DNA of 64,000 nucleotides from NCBI GenBank assembly GCA_963699055.1, contig CAVOTA010000002.1, positions 248,001 to 312,000 on the forward strand. Reading direction: 5' to 3'. Source of the DNA: Bog-756 sp963699055. Its GTDB lineage: Bacteria; Actinomycetota; Acidimicrobiia; Acidimicrobiales; RAAP-2. The position numbers and the translations under genes were made by a program. Below, one piece after another: positions 44,562 through 53,832 of the stretch (positions are counted from its first letter, which is position 1; every line of letters begins with the position of its first letter). The notes below the pieces were generated by a model. The model was not told where the DNA came from, made no database searches, and saw nothing but the letters and a program-made list of their open reading frames with translations.

Positions 44562-45296
44562 TTACCGTGGGGCCGTCCGCGGCCCGTCGCGTCCCCGCCC
44601 GCGACCCACCTCCGGCGTCCGACCACGGTTCCCCGACGGCGGGCTCCCGAGTGACGCCGACGGACAGAAGTCGGCCAGCACGCACGCCTCGCACCGGGGC
44701 GACCTCGCCCGGCACGTGGCACGCCCGTGCAGGATGAGCCGGAGGCTGAAGGCGCCCCGGTGACCGGCCGGCACCATGGCGTCGAGCACGCGCTCGACCT
44801 TCACGGGGTCGGTCTCGGTCGTCAGTCCCAGCCGGAGGGACAGCCGTTGGACGTGGGTGTCGACCGGCAGCCCGGGCAGCCCGAAGGCGACACTGCGCAC
44901 CACGTTCGCCGTCTTGCGTCCGACGCCGGGCAGCGTCACCAGGTCGGACATCCGGGTCGGTACGTCGCCGTCGAACCGGTCCCGCACGGCACGGGCCATG
45001 CCGAGCAGGCTGCGCGTCTTGGCCCGGTAGAAGCCGGTCGGACGCACCAGTGCCTCCACGTCGTCGACCGGTGCCTCGGCCAGGGAGTCGGCGTCCGGGA
45101 ACCGGGCGAACAGGGCCGGCGTCGTCCGGTTCACGCGCTCGTCGGTGCACTGGGCCGACAGGATCGTCGCCGCCAGGAGCTGGAAGGCGTCGCCGTGGTC
45201 GAGTGCGCAGAGCTCGGTGGCCGTTCCCGGGAAGAGGCGCCCGAGCCGGTCGTCGGCCTCGCGTGCCCTGCCGGCCGGTGTGCGGGGTCGGACCAT
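44562..45296 (-). CDS. nth: Endonuclease III
   Basis: 244 residues. DNA glycosylase/AP lyase for oxidised pyrimidines. Helix-hairpin-helix LPGVGRKTANVV with the catalytic K, catalytic D in VDTHVQRLS, and the 4Fe-4S set C-x6-C-x2-C-x5-C (CRARSPRCEACVLADFC). The basic, low-complexity tail is longer than in E. coli. TAACCT at 45303-45308 (minus strand) lies six bases before the ATG. Confidence 0.95.
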   Translation of the reverse strand: MVRPRTPAGRAREADDRLGRLFPGTATELCALDHGDAFQLLAATILSAQCTDERVNRTTPALFARFPDADSLAEAPVDDVEALVRPTGFYRAKTRSLLGMARAVRDRFDGDVPTRMSDLVTLPGVGRKTANVVRSVAFGLPGLPVDTHVQRLSLRLGLTTETDPVKVERVLDAMVPAGHRGAFSLRLILHGRATCRARSPRCEACVLADFCPSASLGSPPSGNRGRTPEVGRGRGRDGPRTAPR

Positions 45297-45325
45297 GGGC
45301 GGAGGTTACCGGTAGGTTCTGCGCC
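45297..45325. promoter_or_regulatory. 29-base divergent promoter of nth and mshD
   Basis: Two -10 boxes sit within 16 bases: TAACCT for nth (minus strand, 45303-45308) and TAGGTT for mshD (45313-45318). Both mRNAs would be leaderless. The two polymerases cannot bind together, so the genes may exclude each other's initiation. Confidence 0.6.
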
Positions 45326-46270
45326 ATGGACGAGCCGGACGTCGAGGTGGTGGCCACGGCGGTGCCGGTACTCGTCGACGAGGTCGACCGGCTCCTGGCG
45401 CGGGTCGAGGCGTCGCAGGGAGGCCCCGGACTCAGCGATGCCCGTCGGCGCGCCCTGTCCCGGGCCGCCGCCGGGGCCGACGACGGCGTCCTGGCCGTGG
45501 TGGCCCGGGATCCCCGTGGGGCCGGTCTGGTCGGCTACGCGCAGGTGGACGACGAGGGCGACCCGGCGGACAGGAGCGCCGAGCTCGTGGTCCTCGACCG
45601 GTCGGCGACCGCGGCGTCGCTCGCCGACCGGCTGCTCGGCGAGGTGGTCTCCGCCGTCGCCTCCCGCGGAGGGGGACACCTGCGTCTGTGGGTGAGCCAC
45701 GCCGGGCCGGTGGACGACGCCCGGGCCGCGGCCCACGGGTTGGTGCACGAGCGCGACCTCCTGCAGCTGCGCTGCACCCTGCCGCTCCCGGCACCCGAAC
45801 GCGACGACGAGGTGGTCCCCACCCGTCCGTTCCGGGTCGGTGTGGACGAACGGGCGTGGCTCGCGACGAACAACCGGGCCTTCGCCGGCCATCCGGAGCA
45901 GGGCGGGTGGGACCTTCCCACCCTGGAGGACCGCGAGTCCGAGCCGTGGTTCGATCCCGACGGGTTCCGCGTCCACGAGCGGGGCGGGCGGTTGGCCGGG
46001 TCGTGCTGGACCAAGGTCCATCGGGACGCCCGGCCGCCGCTCGGCGAGATCTACGTCATCTCGGTCGACCCCGACTTCCACGGGCAGGGTCTCGGCCGGG
46101 CGCTCACCCGGGCCGGCCTCGACTGGCTGGCGTCCGCCGGCCTCGCCCAGGGGATGCTCTACGTCGACGCCGCCAACCGGGCCGCGGTCGGCCTCTACCG
46201 CTCGATGGGGTTCACCACCCACCACGTCGACCGCTCGTACGCGGCCGACGTCGCACCGGTCGGGGCCTGA
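45326..46270 (+). CDS. mshD: Mycothiol synthase
   Basis: 314 residues. Acetylates Cys-GlcN-Ins in the last step of mycothiol synthesis. Two GNAT domains: a degenerate N-terminal one (~30-140) and an active C-terminal one with the MshD signature NNRAFAGHPEQGGWDL and the CoA loop VDPDFHGQGLGRALT. TAGGTT lies seven bases before the ATG. Diagnostic for Actinomycetota. Confidence 0.94.
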   Translation: MDEPDVEVVATAVPVLVDEVDRLLARVEASQGGPGLSDARRRALSRAAAGADDGVLAVVARDPRGAGLVGYAQVDDEGDPADRSAELVVLDRSATAASLADRLLGEVVSAVASRGGGHLRLWVSHAGPVDDARAAAHGLVHERDLLQLRCTLPLPAPERDDEVVPTRPFRVGVDERAWLATNNRAFAGHPEQGGWDLPTLEDRESEPWFDPDGFRVHERGGRLAGSCWTKVHRDARPPLGEIYVISVDPDFHGQGLGRALTRAGLDWLASAGLAQGMLYVDAANRAAVGLYRSMGFTTHHVDRSYAADVAPVGA

Positions 46271-46303
46271 CCCCGGCGGCGCCGGATGGCCCGGACCGTC
46301 GGG

Positions 46304-46996
46304 TCAGCTGGTCCCGACGACGTGTCCGATCGAGTACGTGACGGCGGCGGCGGCAGCCGAGATGAGCAGCTGGCGCGTCGCCGACCACAGCCAGGACCGG
46401 CCCGTGAAGATCGACAGTGCGCCGCCCACGGCGAACGACGCCACGGCGCCCAGTCCGATCGACCACCAGAGCGCGTTGGTCCCACCCGAGAACAGCCAGG
46501 GCAGCAGCGGGATCAGTGCGCCGACGGCGAACATGACGAACGAGGACGCAGCCGCCTGGATCGGCTTGCCGGTGGCACCCGGGGTGAAGCCGAGCTCCTC
46601 CCGGGCGTGGGTCTCGAGCGCGAGGTCGGGATCCCGCATCATCTTGACCGACAGCTCGTCGGCGAGGTCGGGCTCGATCCCCCGGCTCCGGTAGAGCGCG
46701 GCCAGCTCCCGGCGCTCGTCCTCGGGGGCGGTGGCGATGGCACGGCGCTCGACGTCGAGCTCGCGTTCCATCAGCTCGGACTGGGCCCGCATCGACACGT
46801 ACTCACCCGTCGCCATCGAGAAGGCGCCCCCGATCAGGCCGGCGATGCCGGCCAGACGCACGGACCCCGCGCTCGAGTGGGCGCCGGCCATGCCGAGGAT
46901 GAGCGAGACGTTCGACACCAGGCCGTCACTGATCCCGAAGACGGCGGCCCGGGCCCCGCCCCCGTTGACGTCGCGATGGTGGTGCTCCTCGTACAC
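46304..46996 (-). CDS. VIT1/CCC1-family transporter
   Basis: 230 residues from a GTG at 46996 (VYEEHHHRDVNGGG). First segments GARAAVFGISDGLVSNVSLILGMAG and LAGIAGLIGGAFSMATGEYVSM match the Fe2+/Mn2+ exporter signature. A cytoplasmic Glu-rich region carries metal-binding residues (ERRELAALYRSRGIE), then three more membrane segments follow. TACGAT lies seven bases upstream of the start (47004-47009, minus strand). Confidence 0.88.
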   Translation of the reverse strand: MYEEHHHRDVNGGGARAAVFGISDGLVSNVSLILGMAGAHSSAGSVRLAGIAGLIGGAFSMATGEYVSMRAQSELMERELDVERRAIATAPEDERRELAALYRSRGIEPDLADELSVKMMRDPDLALETHAREELGFTPGATGKPIQAAASSFVMFAVGALIPLLPWLFSGGTNALWWSIGLGAVASFAVGGALSIFTGRSWLWSATRQLLISAAAAAVTYSIGHVVGTS

Positions 46997-47114
46997 GCCG
47001 CCGATCGTACCGACCCGACCCCGGTGAGGGACCACTGGGCCCGGAGGGTAGGCGGGCCTCAGTGGCGGCCGACGCTGCTGGTGGCGCCCCCCGGGCTCAC
47101 GTACAGTCGGAGCC

Positions 47115-47570
47115 ATGGCAACCACCGTGCACGGAATCGAATCGTTCAAGGGCCTCGTCGGGACCCACCTCGGCTACAGCGAGTGGCACGTCGTCGACCA
47201 GGCCCAGGTGAACCTCTTCGCCGACGCCACCGGCGACCACCAGTGGATCCACGTCGACCCCGAGGCGGCGGCGAAGGGCCCCTTCGGCGGTCCCATCGCC
47301 CACGGCTACCTCACCCTGGCGCTGGCGCCCGTGTTCCTCGGCGAGGTGCTCCTCGTCGACGGCATCTCGATGGGCGTGAACTACGGCTGCAACAAGGTCC
47401 GCTTCCCCTCGCCGGTGATGGTCGGCTCCAAGCTGCGCCTCGGCGCCGCCGTGGCCGAGGTCGAGGACGTCGCCGGCGGCGTCCAGGTGGTACTCGACCT
47501 GACGCTGGAGACCGAGGGCTCCGCCAAGCCCAGCTGCGTCGCCCAGGTGGTGTACCGCTACTACGCCTGA
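47115..47570 (+). CDS. MaoC-family (R)-specific enoyl-CoA hydratase
   Basis: 151 residues, hot-dog fold. Hydratase-2 motif FADATGDHQWIHVDPEAA with catalytic D and H, then GGPIAHGYLTLAL. Similar to actinobacterial MaoC dehydratases of fatty-acid metabolism. TACAGT at 47102-47107 is seven bases before the ATG (leaderless). Confidence 0.9.
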   Translation: MATTVHGIESFKGLVGTHLGYSEWHVVDQAQVNLFADATGDHQWIHVDPEAAAKGPFGGPIAHGYLTLALAPVFLGEVLLVDGISMGVNYGCNKVRFPSPVMVGSKLRLGAAVAEVEDVAGGVQVVLDLTLETEGSAKPSCVAQVVYRYYA

Positions 47571-47685
47571 GTGCGTGGGCCGGCCTGGTCCCGGACCCCC
47601 TCCCGGTCGGGCGACGGACGGTGGCCGCCCTCGGGTACCCGGCTGGACCGCACGGATCCCCTGGTCACCGCGGCGCGGGTCCCTC

Positions 47686-47718
47686 TGCTCGGACAATTCG
47701 AGCAACTACTCCTAGAGT
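47686..47718 (+). promoter_or_regulatory. MerR-gene promoter with palindromic operator
   Basis: TGCTCG (47686-47691) and CGAGCA (47699-47704) form a palindrome with a 7-base centre, just upstream of the TAGAGT -10 box (47713-47718) and over the expected -35. The ATG follows six bases after the box. Autoregulation is inferred. Confidence 0.6.
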
Positions 47719-47724
47719 GGTGGC

Positions 47725-48609
47725 ATGGAGATGCGGGTCGAGCAGCTGTCGGCGCAGGCCGACGTGTCGGTGGACACCATCCGCTACTACCAGAGCAAGG
47801 GCCTCCTCGATCCTCCCCGTCGTGAGGGTCGCATCGCCTGGTACGGGACCGGCCACCTCGACCGCCTGCAGCGGATCCGCACCCTCCAGCAGCGGGGGTT
47901 CACCCTGGCCGCCATCGCCCGCCTGGTCTCGGGTGAGCTCGACGCCGCCGACGAGGCGCTCCTCGGACAGCTGTCGGGCCTCCCGCTGCCGACCGGCACC
48001 GACCCGGCCGACGCGGGCCGCCCGGACGCCGGCCCTGCGGATGACGGGGCCGAGCCCACCTACTCCCTCACCGAGCTGGCCGGACTGACCGGCATGCCCC
48101 TCGCCCTGCTCAAGGCCCTCGAGGCCGAGGGCCTGCTCATCCCCACCCGGGTGGCCGGCCAGGAGCGCTACACGACCGAGGACGTGGCCGCCTCGCGGGC
48201 CGGCCTGCTCCTCCTCGAGTGGGGCATCCCGCTGTCGGACCTGCTCGACCTGGCCCGGCGCCACAGCCAGGCCACCGAGGAGATCGCCGCCCGGGCGGTC
48301 GAACTGTTCGCCCGCCACGTGCGCGAGCCCCTCCGCCACGGAGCCCGTCCCGACGCACTGGCCCACCAGACGGCGGGGCTCCCCGCCGCCACCGGGGACC
48401 CGGCGGTCGACGGACTGCTCCAGGCCTACGCCGAGCTGCTCCCGGCCGTGAACACGCTCGTCGGCCACCACTTCACCCGCACCCTGGTCAAGGTGGCCCT
48501 CGACCACGTCGAGCAGGTCGGCTCGGACGAGGAGCGCCGGGCGGTGTGGGAGCGCATCGAGGCCGACGGCGCCGACACCGCGCCGGTCGGTGCCCGGGTC
48601 GACGGGTGA
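47725..48609 (+). CDS. MerR-family regulator with two winged-helix segments
   Basis: 294 residues. N-terminal MerR HTH (VEQLSAQADVSVDTIRYYQSKGLLDPP... GHLDRLQRIRTLQQRGFTLAAI). A second MerR-like HTH at ~112-180 (YSLTELAGLTGMPLALLKALEAEGLLIP... YTTEDVAASRAGLLLLEWGI) and a helical C-terminal domain follow. The double-HTH layout occurs in a family of actinobacterial MerR proteins of unknown ligand. It is followed after seven bases by ubiE/menG. Confidence 0.85.
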   Translation: MEMRVEQLSAQADVSVDTIRYYQSKGLLDPPRREGRIAWYGTGHLDRLQRIRTLQQRGFTLAAIARLVSGELDAADEALLGQLSGLPLPTGTDPADAGRPDAGPADDGAEPTYSLTELAGLTGMPLALLKALEAEGLLIPTRVAGQERYTTEDVAASRAGLLLLEWGIPLSDLLDLARRHSQATEEIAARAVELFARHVREPLRHGARPDALAHQTAGLPAATGDPAVDGLLQAYAELLPAVNTLVGHHFTRTLVKVALDHVEQVGSDEERRAVWERIEADGADTAPVGARVDG

Positions 48610-48616
48610 CGGGTCG

Positions 48617-49378
48617 ATGACCGACGCACCGGACACGACGCCGGCCTCGGCCGCCATCACCCTGGAGACGGCAGCCCGCGCCCGCGACGCCGACCTGCCC
48701 ACGGGGGAGGCCAAGACCGAGCTCGTCCGGGCGATGTTCGACGCCATCGCACCCCGCTACGACCTGGTCAACCGGGCGATGACGTTCGGCCTGGACGTCC
48801 GGTGGCGCAAGCAGTCGCTCCGCGCCCTCGGACTGCCCCCGGGGTCGACCGTACTGGACCTCGCCTGTGGGACCGGTGACTTCCTCAGGCTCCTGGCCGC
48901 CGGCGGGTACCGGGCCTTCGGCCTGGACCTGTCGTGGGGCATGCTGGTCGCCAACGGCACCGGTGCCCCGCTGGCCCAGGCCGACGGGGCGGCGCTGCCG
49001 GTGGCGACGGCCGGCGTCGACGGGATCACCTGCGGCTACGCGCTGCGCAATTTCACCGAGCTGGCCGCCGTCTTCCACGAGTTCGGACGGATCGTCCGGC
49101 CGGGCGGGCGCATCAGCCTCCTCGAGGTGGCCGAACCCGACTCGGGCCTCCTCCGGACGGGTGACCGGATCTGGTTCCGCCACGTCGTACCGGTCATCGG
49201 CGGCCTGCTCTCGGACCGCTCCGCCTACCGGTACCTGCCGCGGTCCACCGCCTACCTCCCCTCGACCGGGGAGTTGCGCACCATGCTCACCGAGGCCGGG
49301 TTCTCCTCGGTCAACCGGCGGGCGCTGTCGGGGGGCCTCAGCCAACTGGTCACCGCCACCCGGAGCGGTCGGCCGTGA
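48617..49378 (+). CDS. menG: Demethylmenaquinone methyltransferase
   Basis: 253 residues from the ATG at 48617. SAM-dependent C-methyltransferase of the UbiE/MenG family: FDAIAPRYDLVNRAMTFGLDVRWRK, SAM loop LDLACGTGDF, GYALRNFTE and HEFGRIVRPGGRISLLEV. Last step of menaquinone synthesis. The stop overlaps the menF GTG (49375-49378). Confidence 0.93.
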   Translation: MTDAPDTTPASAAITLETAARARDADLPTGEAKTELVRAMFDAIAPRYDLVNRAMTFGLDVRWRKQSLRALGLPPGSTVLDLACGTGDFLRLLAAGGYRAFGLDLSWGMLVANGTGAPLAQADGAALPVATAGVDGITCGYALRNFTELAAVFHEFGRIVRPGGRISLLEVAEPDSGLLRTGDRIWFRHVVPVIGGLLSDRSAYRYLPRSTAYLPSTGELRTMLTEAGFSSVNRRALSGGLSQLVTATRSGRP

Positions 49379-50751
49379 CCACGCGGGCACCGGTCGCCGG
49401 GACCGACACCGCCGACACCGCGCCCCGTCGCGCCACCGCGGTCCGACTGGTGCTCCCCGCCGGGCCGCCCCTCGATCCCTTCGCCGTCGCCGGCGACGAC
49501 GGCATCGTCCTGGCCGACCGGGACCGCGTCCTCGTGGGGCTCGGACGGGCGCTCGAGCTCCACCTGCCGGGTGGTCTCGACGACGCCGCGGCGGTCGACG
49601 CCGTCGGCCGGGCACTGGCCGACATCGTCTGCGACGACCGGATGGCGGCGACGGCCACCGGTCATCCCGTGGTGGCGTTCGGCGCCCTCCCCTTCGACCG
49701 GACGGCCCCGGCGTCCCTCGTCGTCCCCGAGCTCACCTGGTGCCGCGAGCCGGACGGCACCGAGTGGGTCACCCTCGTCGACGCCGTCGACCGCGGACTG
49801 CCCGACGCCGACGACCCGGTCACGACCCCCGCCCTGCGGGCCTCGCTCGCCGAACGGGCCCGGCCCCACGCCACCCGCCCGCCGCCGTCGGCCCCCGTCG
49901 TCGTCCCCCGCGCCGACGATGCGGCGTTCGAACGCTCCGTGGCCGCCGCCGTCGGGGCCATCCACCGGGGCGAGGTGGTCAAGGTGGTGCTCGCCCGTGC
50001 CGTGGACGTGCACCTCGACACCGACCTGGACGTCGTCGGCCTGCTGCGGCGCTGGGCCGACCTCGAGCCCAGCTGCACCGTGTTCAGCCTTCCCACCCCG
50101 GACGGCCAGTTCGTCGGGGCGAGCCCCGAACTGCTGGTCGACCGCACGGGGACCCGGGTGCGCAGCCGTCCACTGGCCGGCACGACCGACCGGATCCACG
50201 ACGCCCGCAGCGCGCTGCCGACCGCACTCCTGGAGTCGGCCAAGGACGGCGAGGAGCACCGTCTGGTGGTCGACGCCATCCGCGACCAGCTGGCCCCGCT
50301 CACGTCCGAGCTCCAGGTTCCCGAGCAGCCCGAGCTCGTCCATCTCCACACCATCACCCACCTCGGCACGGCGGTCGACGGCACACTGCGCACCGGTCCC
50401 GACGGCACCCCGCCGACGGCACTGCACCTGGTGGCCCGGCTCCACCCCACACCTGCGGTGGGTGGCGTGCCCCGGGCGGAGGCGACCGATCTGATCGCGC
50501 GCCTCGAGCACGGGCCCCGGGGCACCTACGCCGGGCCGGTGGGCTGGGTGGACGGTGCCGGCGACGGCCGCTGGATGGTGGGCATCCGCGCCCTCACGGT
50601 CGACGGCGCCGACGTGCGGATGACGGCGGGTGTCGGCATCGTGGCCGGGTCCGACCCCCGCACCGAGCTGGTCGAGACGGGGCTGAAGCTCCAGGCGGTC
50701 TTCGACGCCCTCGCCCCGGGCGCCGGACTCGACACCGCCGCTACCGGCTGA
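49375..50751 (+). CDS. menF: Isochorismate synthase
   Basis: 458 residues. Chorismate-binding fold: catalytic region VKVVLARAVDVHL, SPELLVDRTG, RPLAGTTDR, EHRLVVDAIRDQL, HLHTITHLGTAVDG, LHPTPAVGGVPR and TAGVGIVAGSDP. First step of menaquinone synthesis. GTG start coupled to menG. A siderophore role is less likely here. Confidence 0.92.
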   Translation: MTTRAPVAGTDTADTAPRRATAVRLVLPAGPPLDPFAVAGDDGIVLADRDRVLVGLGRALELHLPGGLDDAAAVDAVGRALADIVCDDRMAATATGHPVVAFGALPFDRTAPASLVVPELTWCREPDGTEWVTLVDAVDRGLPDADDPVTTPALRASLAERARPHATRPPPSAPVVVPRADDAAFERSVAAAVGAIHRGEVVKVVLARAVDVHLDTDLDVVGLLRRWADLEPSCTVFSLPTPDGQFVGASPELLVDRTGTRVRSRPLAGTTDRIHDARSALPTALLESAKDGEEHRLVVDAIRDQLAPLTSELQVPEQPELVHLHTITHLGTAVDGTLRTGPDGTPPTALHLVARLHPTPAVGGVPRAEATDLIARLEHGPRGTYAGPVGWVDGAGDGRWMVGIRALTVDGADVRMTAGVGIVAGSDPRTELVETGLKLQAVFDALAPGAGLDTAATG

Positions 50752-51556
50752 CGGCCGCCGTCCGGGCGACCACGGCGGCCAGCTCCGCCGGCGCGTCGCG
50801 GGCCACGAAGTGCCCGGCACCGTCCAGTTCCACCAGTTCGGCGCCCGGGATGGCCGTGGCGAGGGTGCGTCCGGAGGCCGGGCGCACCACCAGGTCCCAC
50901 TCCCCCGTCACCACCGCCGTGGGTACGGTGACCCGGTCGAGGGCGGCGCCGACCACCGGCATCTCGTCCAGGAGTGCCCGCTGCTCGGCCACGAACGTCC
51001 GGCGGTGGCGGCCGAGTGCGCCCCGGTCACCGCCGAGGACACCCTGGTCGGGCAGGGCCGAGCGGAACCGGGCGCGGTAGCGCTCCGGCACCCGGCCGGC
51101 GAGCCGGCGCACCTTCGGGAGCACCTCGCCCAGGGCCAGCAGTCCGACCACGGCCAGGACGTCGCCCACCACGGGCAGGGCCAGCAGCCGGTCGGTGACG
51201 TCCAGGCTGTCCGGGGTGCAGGCGGCCCCCACCAGTACCAGGCCGCGGACCAGGTCCGGGCGGGCCACGGCGAGGAGCACGGCCGCGCCCCCGGACCAGC
51301 TGTGGGCCACCACGATCGCCGGCCCCGCCCCGAGGGCATCGAGCAGGCGGCCGGCCTCGTCGGCGTTGGCGGCCAGACCGTGGGCCTCCCCGGCCGTGGC
51401 GCCGTAGCCGGCACGGTCGGGGGCGAGTACCCGGAACGAGCCCGCCAGCAGGTCGGTCACCGGGTCCCACGACGCACCGGTACCGGGCTGCCCGTGGAGG
51501 AGCAGGACGGTCGGGCCGCGTCCCCGGTCGATCGTGGCCAGGACGGGGGCCGTCAC
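50741..51556 (-). CDS. Alpha/beta hydrolase
   Basis: 271 residues. Oxyanion HGQPGTGASWDPV, nucleophile S in VVAHSWSGGAA, and D and H of the triad in WDLVV and DGAGHFVARD. Substrate unknown. Being beside menF suggests a MenH-like role is possible, but the family is too broad to say. Its stop overlaps the menF end by 11 bases on the other strand. The start overlaps the kinase stop (51553-51556). Confidence 0.85.
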   Translation of the reverse strand: MTAPVLATIDRGRGPTVLLLHGQPGTGASWDPVTDLLAGSFRVLAPDRAGYGATAGEAHGLAANADEAGRLLDALGAGPAIVVAHSWSGGAAVLLAVARPDLVRGLVLVGAACTPDSLDVTDRLLALPVVGDVLAVVGLLALGEVLPKVRRLAGRVPERYRARFRSALPDQGVLGGDRGALGRHRRTFVAEQRALLDEMPVVGAALDRVTVPTAVVTGEWDLVVRPASGRTLATAIPGAELVELDGAGHFVARDAPAELAAVVARTAAVSR

Positions 51557-53136
51557 CGGCGGACCGGCCCGACGCCGGGATGGTCCGCCGTCGGGGCACC
51601 GGACCCGTCGACCGGGACCGGCGCCCCGGCCGGCGTCTCGACCGACAGCACCGGTGGGACGGTATCGGCACCGCCGACCACGTGCAGCGGGAGCTCGACG
51701 GTGAACGTCGACCCCACGCCCGGTGCCGTCACCACCGAGGCCGTGCCGCCGAAGGTGCGGGCCAGACTGGCCACGATGAAGAGCCCGAGCCCCGAGCCAC
51801 CGCTCCGGTCCTGCGTGCCACCCCGGTAGAACCGGTCGAACACCCGCGCCGCCTGGTCGGGCTCGAGGCCGGGGCCGTGGTCGCGCACGTCGAGCACGGC
51901 ACGGGTGCCCTCGGCCGCCACCCGTACCTCGACGGGCGTGCCCGCCGGGGTGTGCACGAGGGCGTTGTCCATCAGGTTGTGCACCAGCTGCTCCAGTCGG
52001 GCCGGGTCCCCCAGCACGTGCACCGGCACCGGTGCGTCGAGTGCGAGCGGGCGCGTCGGATCGAGCATCCGGGTGTCGCCGACGACGGCGGTCACCAGGT
52101 CGGCGAGGTCGACCGGCCCGAGTTCGGTCGACGGCTCGCCGTCCTCCCGGGCCAGCACGGCGAGGTCCCCGACCAGCACGCCCATCCGCGCGGCCTCCTG
52201 TCCGATCCGCTCGAGCGCCCGGGCCCGCGCCTCCCCGTCGGGCAGTGCGTCCTTGCGCAGCAGCTCGGCGTAGCCCTGGATGGAGGTGAGCGGGGTGCGC
52301 AGTTCGTGCGAGGCGTCGGCCAGGAAGCTGCGGAGCCGCTCCTCGGACCCCGCCCGCTGGGCGAACGCCGTCTCGATCTGGGCCAGCATCCCGTTGAGGG
52401 CGCGACCCAGGCGCGAGATCTCGGTGGTGCCGTCACTCGGGTGCACCCGGCGGGTCAGGTCACCGGCGGCGATGGCGTCGGCCTCCCGGGTCATGTCGTC
52501 CAGTGGCCGCAGGCCCCGTCGGACGATGACGGCGATCACCACCATCAGGAGGACGAGCAGCCCGAGGCTGAGCACCACCAGCACGGCCTGCAACGAGTCG
52601 AGCGTGGCCGTCACGGTGTCCAACCGGGTCGCCACCACCAGCGTGTACCCGGGGATCGAGACGGCCAGCAGGCGGTACTGGGGGCCGGCCGTCGACCGGT
52701 GGTCGCGTCCGGACCGGTAGGTGGAGCCGACCGTGACCGCGCTCGACGCCGGGCGGTAGGCCTGCGAGGGCCCGTCGACGTCGACGCCGGCGCTCAGCGG
52801 TCGGACGGGCAACGGGACGGGCAGGTGGGGTGCCGGATCGGCCTGGAGCCGGGTGCCCGACGGCACGGACACGACCGGCATCCCGTCCTCGTCGAGCAGC
52901 ACGACGTAGACGTCCGGGCTCACCCGCTCACGCACCCTGGTGGTGGACACCGGTACTCCCGTCTCCTGGGACCGGAGCGCGAGGGCGGCGACCTGGTGGG
53001 CGGCCGTGTCCAGCTGGCTGTCCACGCGTCCGTAGAGGAACGAGTGGAGTGACGACAGGGCGATGAGGTCGACGGCCACGAGGCCTACGGCCACCACGGC
53101 CACGATGGTCGTCACCAGGCGGAGGCGCAGGGTCAC
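51553..53136 (-). CDS. Sensor histidine kinase
   Basis: 527 residues. TM1 ~9-30, large extracytoplasmic sensor ~31-165, TM2 ~175-200 (AVLVVLSLGLLVLLMVVIAVIV), HAMP, HisKA with H in FLADASHELRTPLTSIQGY, and HATPase_c (NLMDNALVH, DHGPGLEPD, GSGLGLFIV). Resembles PrrB/MprB-like kinases. Overlaps its regulator by four bases. Confidence 0.93.
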   Translation of the reverse strand: MTLRLRLVTTIVAVVAVGLVAVDLIALSSLHSFLYGRVDSQLDTAAHQVAALALRSQETGVPVSTTRVRERVSPDVYVVLLDEDGMPVVSVPSGTRLQADPAPHLPVPLPVRPLSAGVDVDGPSQAYRPASSAVTVGSTYRSGRDHRSTAGPQYRLLAVSIPGYTLVVATRLDTVTATLDSLQAVLVVLSLGLLVLLMVVIAVIVRRGLRPLDDMTREADAIAAGDLTRRVHPSDGTTEISRLGRALNGMLAQIETAFAQRAGSEERLRSFLADASHELRTPLTSIQGYAELLRKDALPDGEARARALERIGQEAARMGVLVGDLAVLAREDGEPSTELGPVDLADLVTAVVGDTRMLDPTRPLALDAPVPVHVLGDPARLEQLVHNLMDNALVHTPAGTPVEVRVAAEGTRAVLDVRDHGPGLEPDQAARVFDRFYRGGTQDRSGGSGLGLFIVASLARTFGGTASVVTAPGVGSTFTVELPLHVVGGADTVPPVLSVETPAGAPVPVDGSGAPTADHPGVGPVRR

Positions 53137-53822
53137 GGGTGCGGCTCCCGGAGCGTGTAGCCCACCCCGCGGACGGTCTGGATCAGCGCCGGACCCTCCT
53201 GGTCGACCTTCTTGCGCAGATACGAGATGTAGATCTCGACGATGTTGGAGTCACCCTGGAACCCCTCGTCCCACACCTCGTCGAGGATCTGCGCCTTGGA
53301 CAGCACCAACCGGGGGTTGGCGGCGAGGAACGCCAGCAGGCGGAACTCGGTGGCCGTCAGATCCAGCGGACGCCCGCCGCGCCACGCCTCGTGGGTCCCG
53401 GGGTCGACCACCAGGTCGGCGTAGCGCAGGCGCGGTCCCTCCGGCGTCGTCCCGACGGTCCGCCGCAGGACCGCACGCACCCGGGCCACCAGTTCGTCGA
53501 TGCTGAAGGGCTTGGTCACGTAGTCGTCGCCCAGCGCCAGGCCCTCCAGTTTGTCCGAGCCGGCGTCGCGGGCCGTCAGGAACAGCACCGGTGTGTCGAT
53601 CCCCTCGTCGCGCAGCGTGCGACACACCGCGAATCCGTCCCCGTCGGGCAGCATGACGTCCAGCACGATGCAGTCGAACGCCTGCCCGCGGGCCCACTCG
53701 AGCGCCTCGGCGCCGGTGGCCGCCTCCTCGGTGGTGAACCCCTCGAAGGCGAGGGCCGAGGCCACCACGTCGGTGATGTACGGCTCGTCGTCGACGACGA
53801 GGACGCGGCGCTGATCGTCCAC
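53133..53822 (-). CDS. OmpR-family response regulator
   Basis: 229 residues. Receiver with phospho-acceptor D in DCIVLDVMLPDGDGF and K in DDYVTKPFS; DNA-binding winged helix from ~130 (LTATEFRLLAFLAANP... SNIVEIYISYLRKKV). The loop before the switch reads LALGDDYVTK, one residue shorter than the common GADDYVTK. Pairs with the kinase after it. Confidence 0.94.
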   Translation of the reverse strand: MDDQRRVLVVDDEPYITDVVASALAFEGFTTEEAATGAEALEWARGQAFDCIVLDVMLPDGDGFAVCRTLRDEGIDTPVLFLTARDAGSDKLEGLALGDDYVTKPFSIDELVARVRAVLRRTVGTTPEGPRLRYADLVVDPGTHEAWRGGRPLDLTATEFRLLAFLAANPRLVLSKAQILDEVWDEGFQGDSNIVEIYISYLRKKVDQEGPALIQTVRGVGYTLREPHP

Positions 53823-53832
53823 GGCAGGCGCC

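Noticed and set aside
44300..44580. Chromosome origin (oriC)
   Set aside because: The region is AT-richer, but no dnaA/dnaN/gyrB genes and no cluster of DnaA boxes are present.
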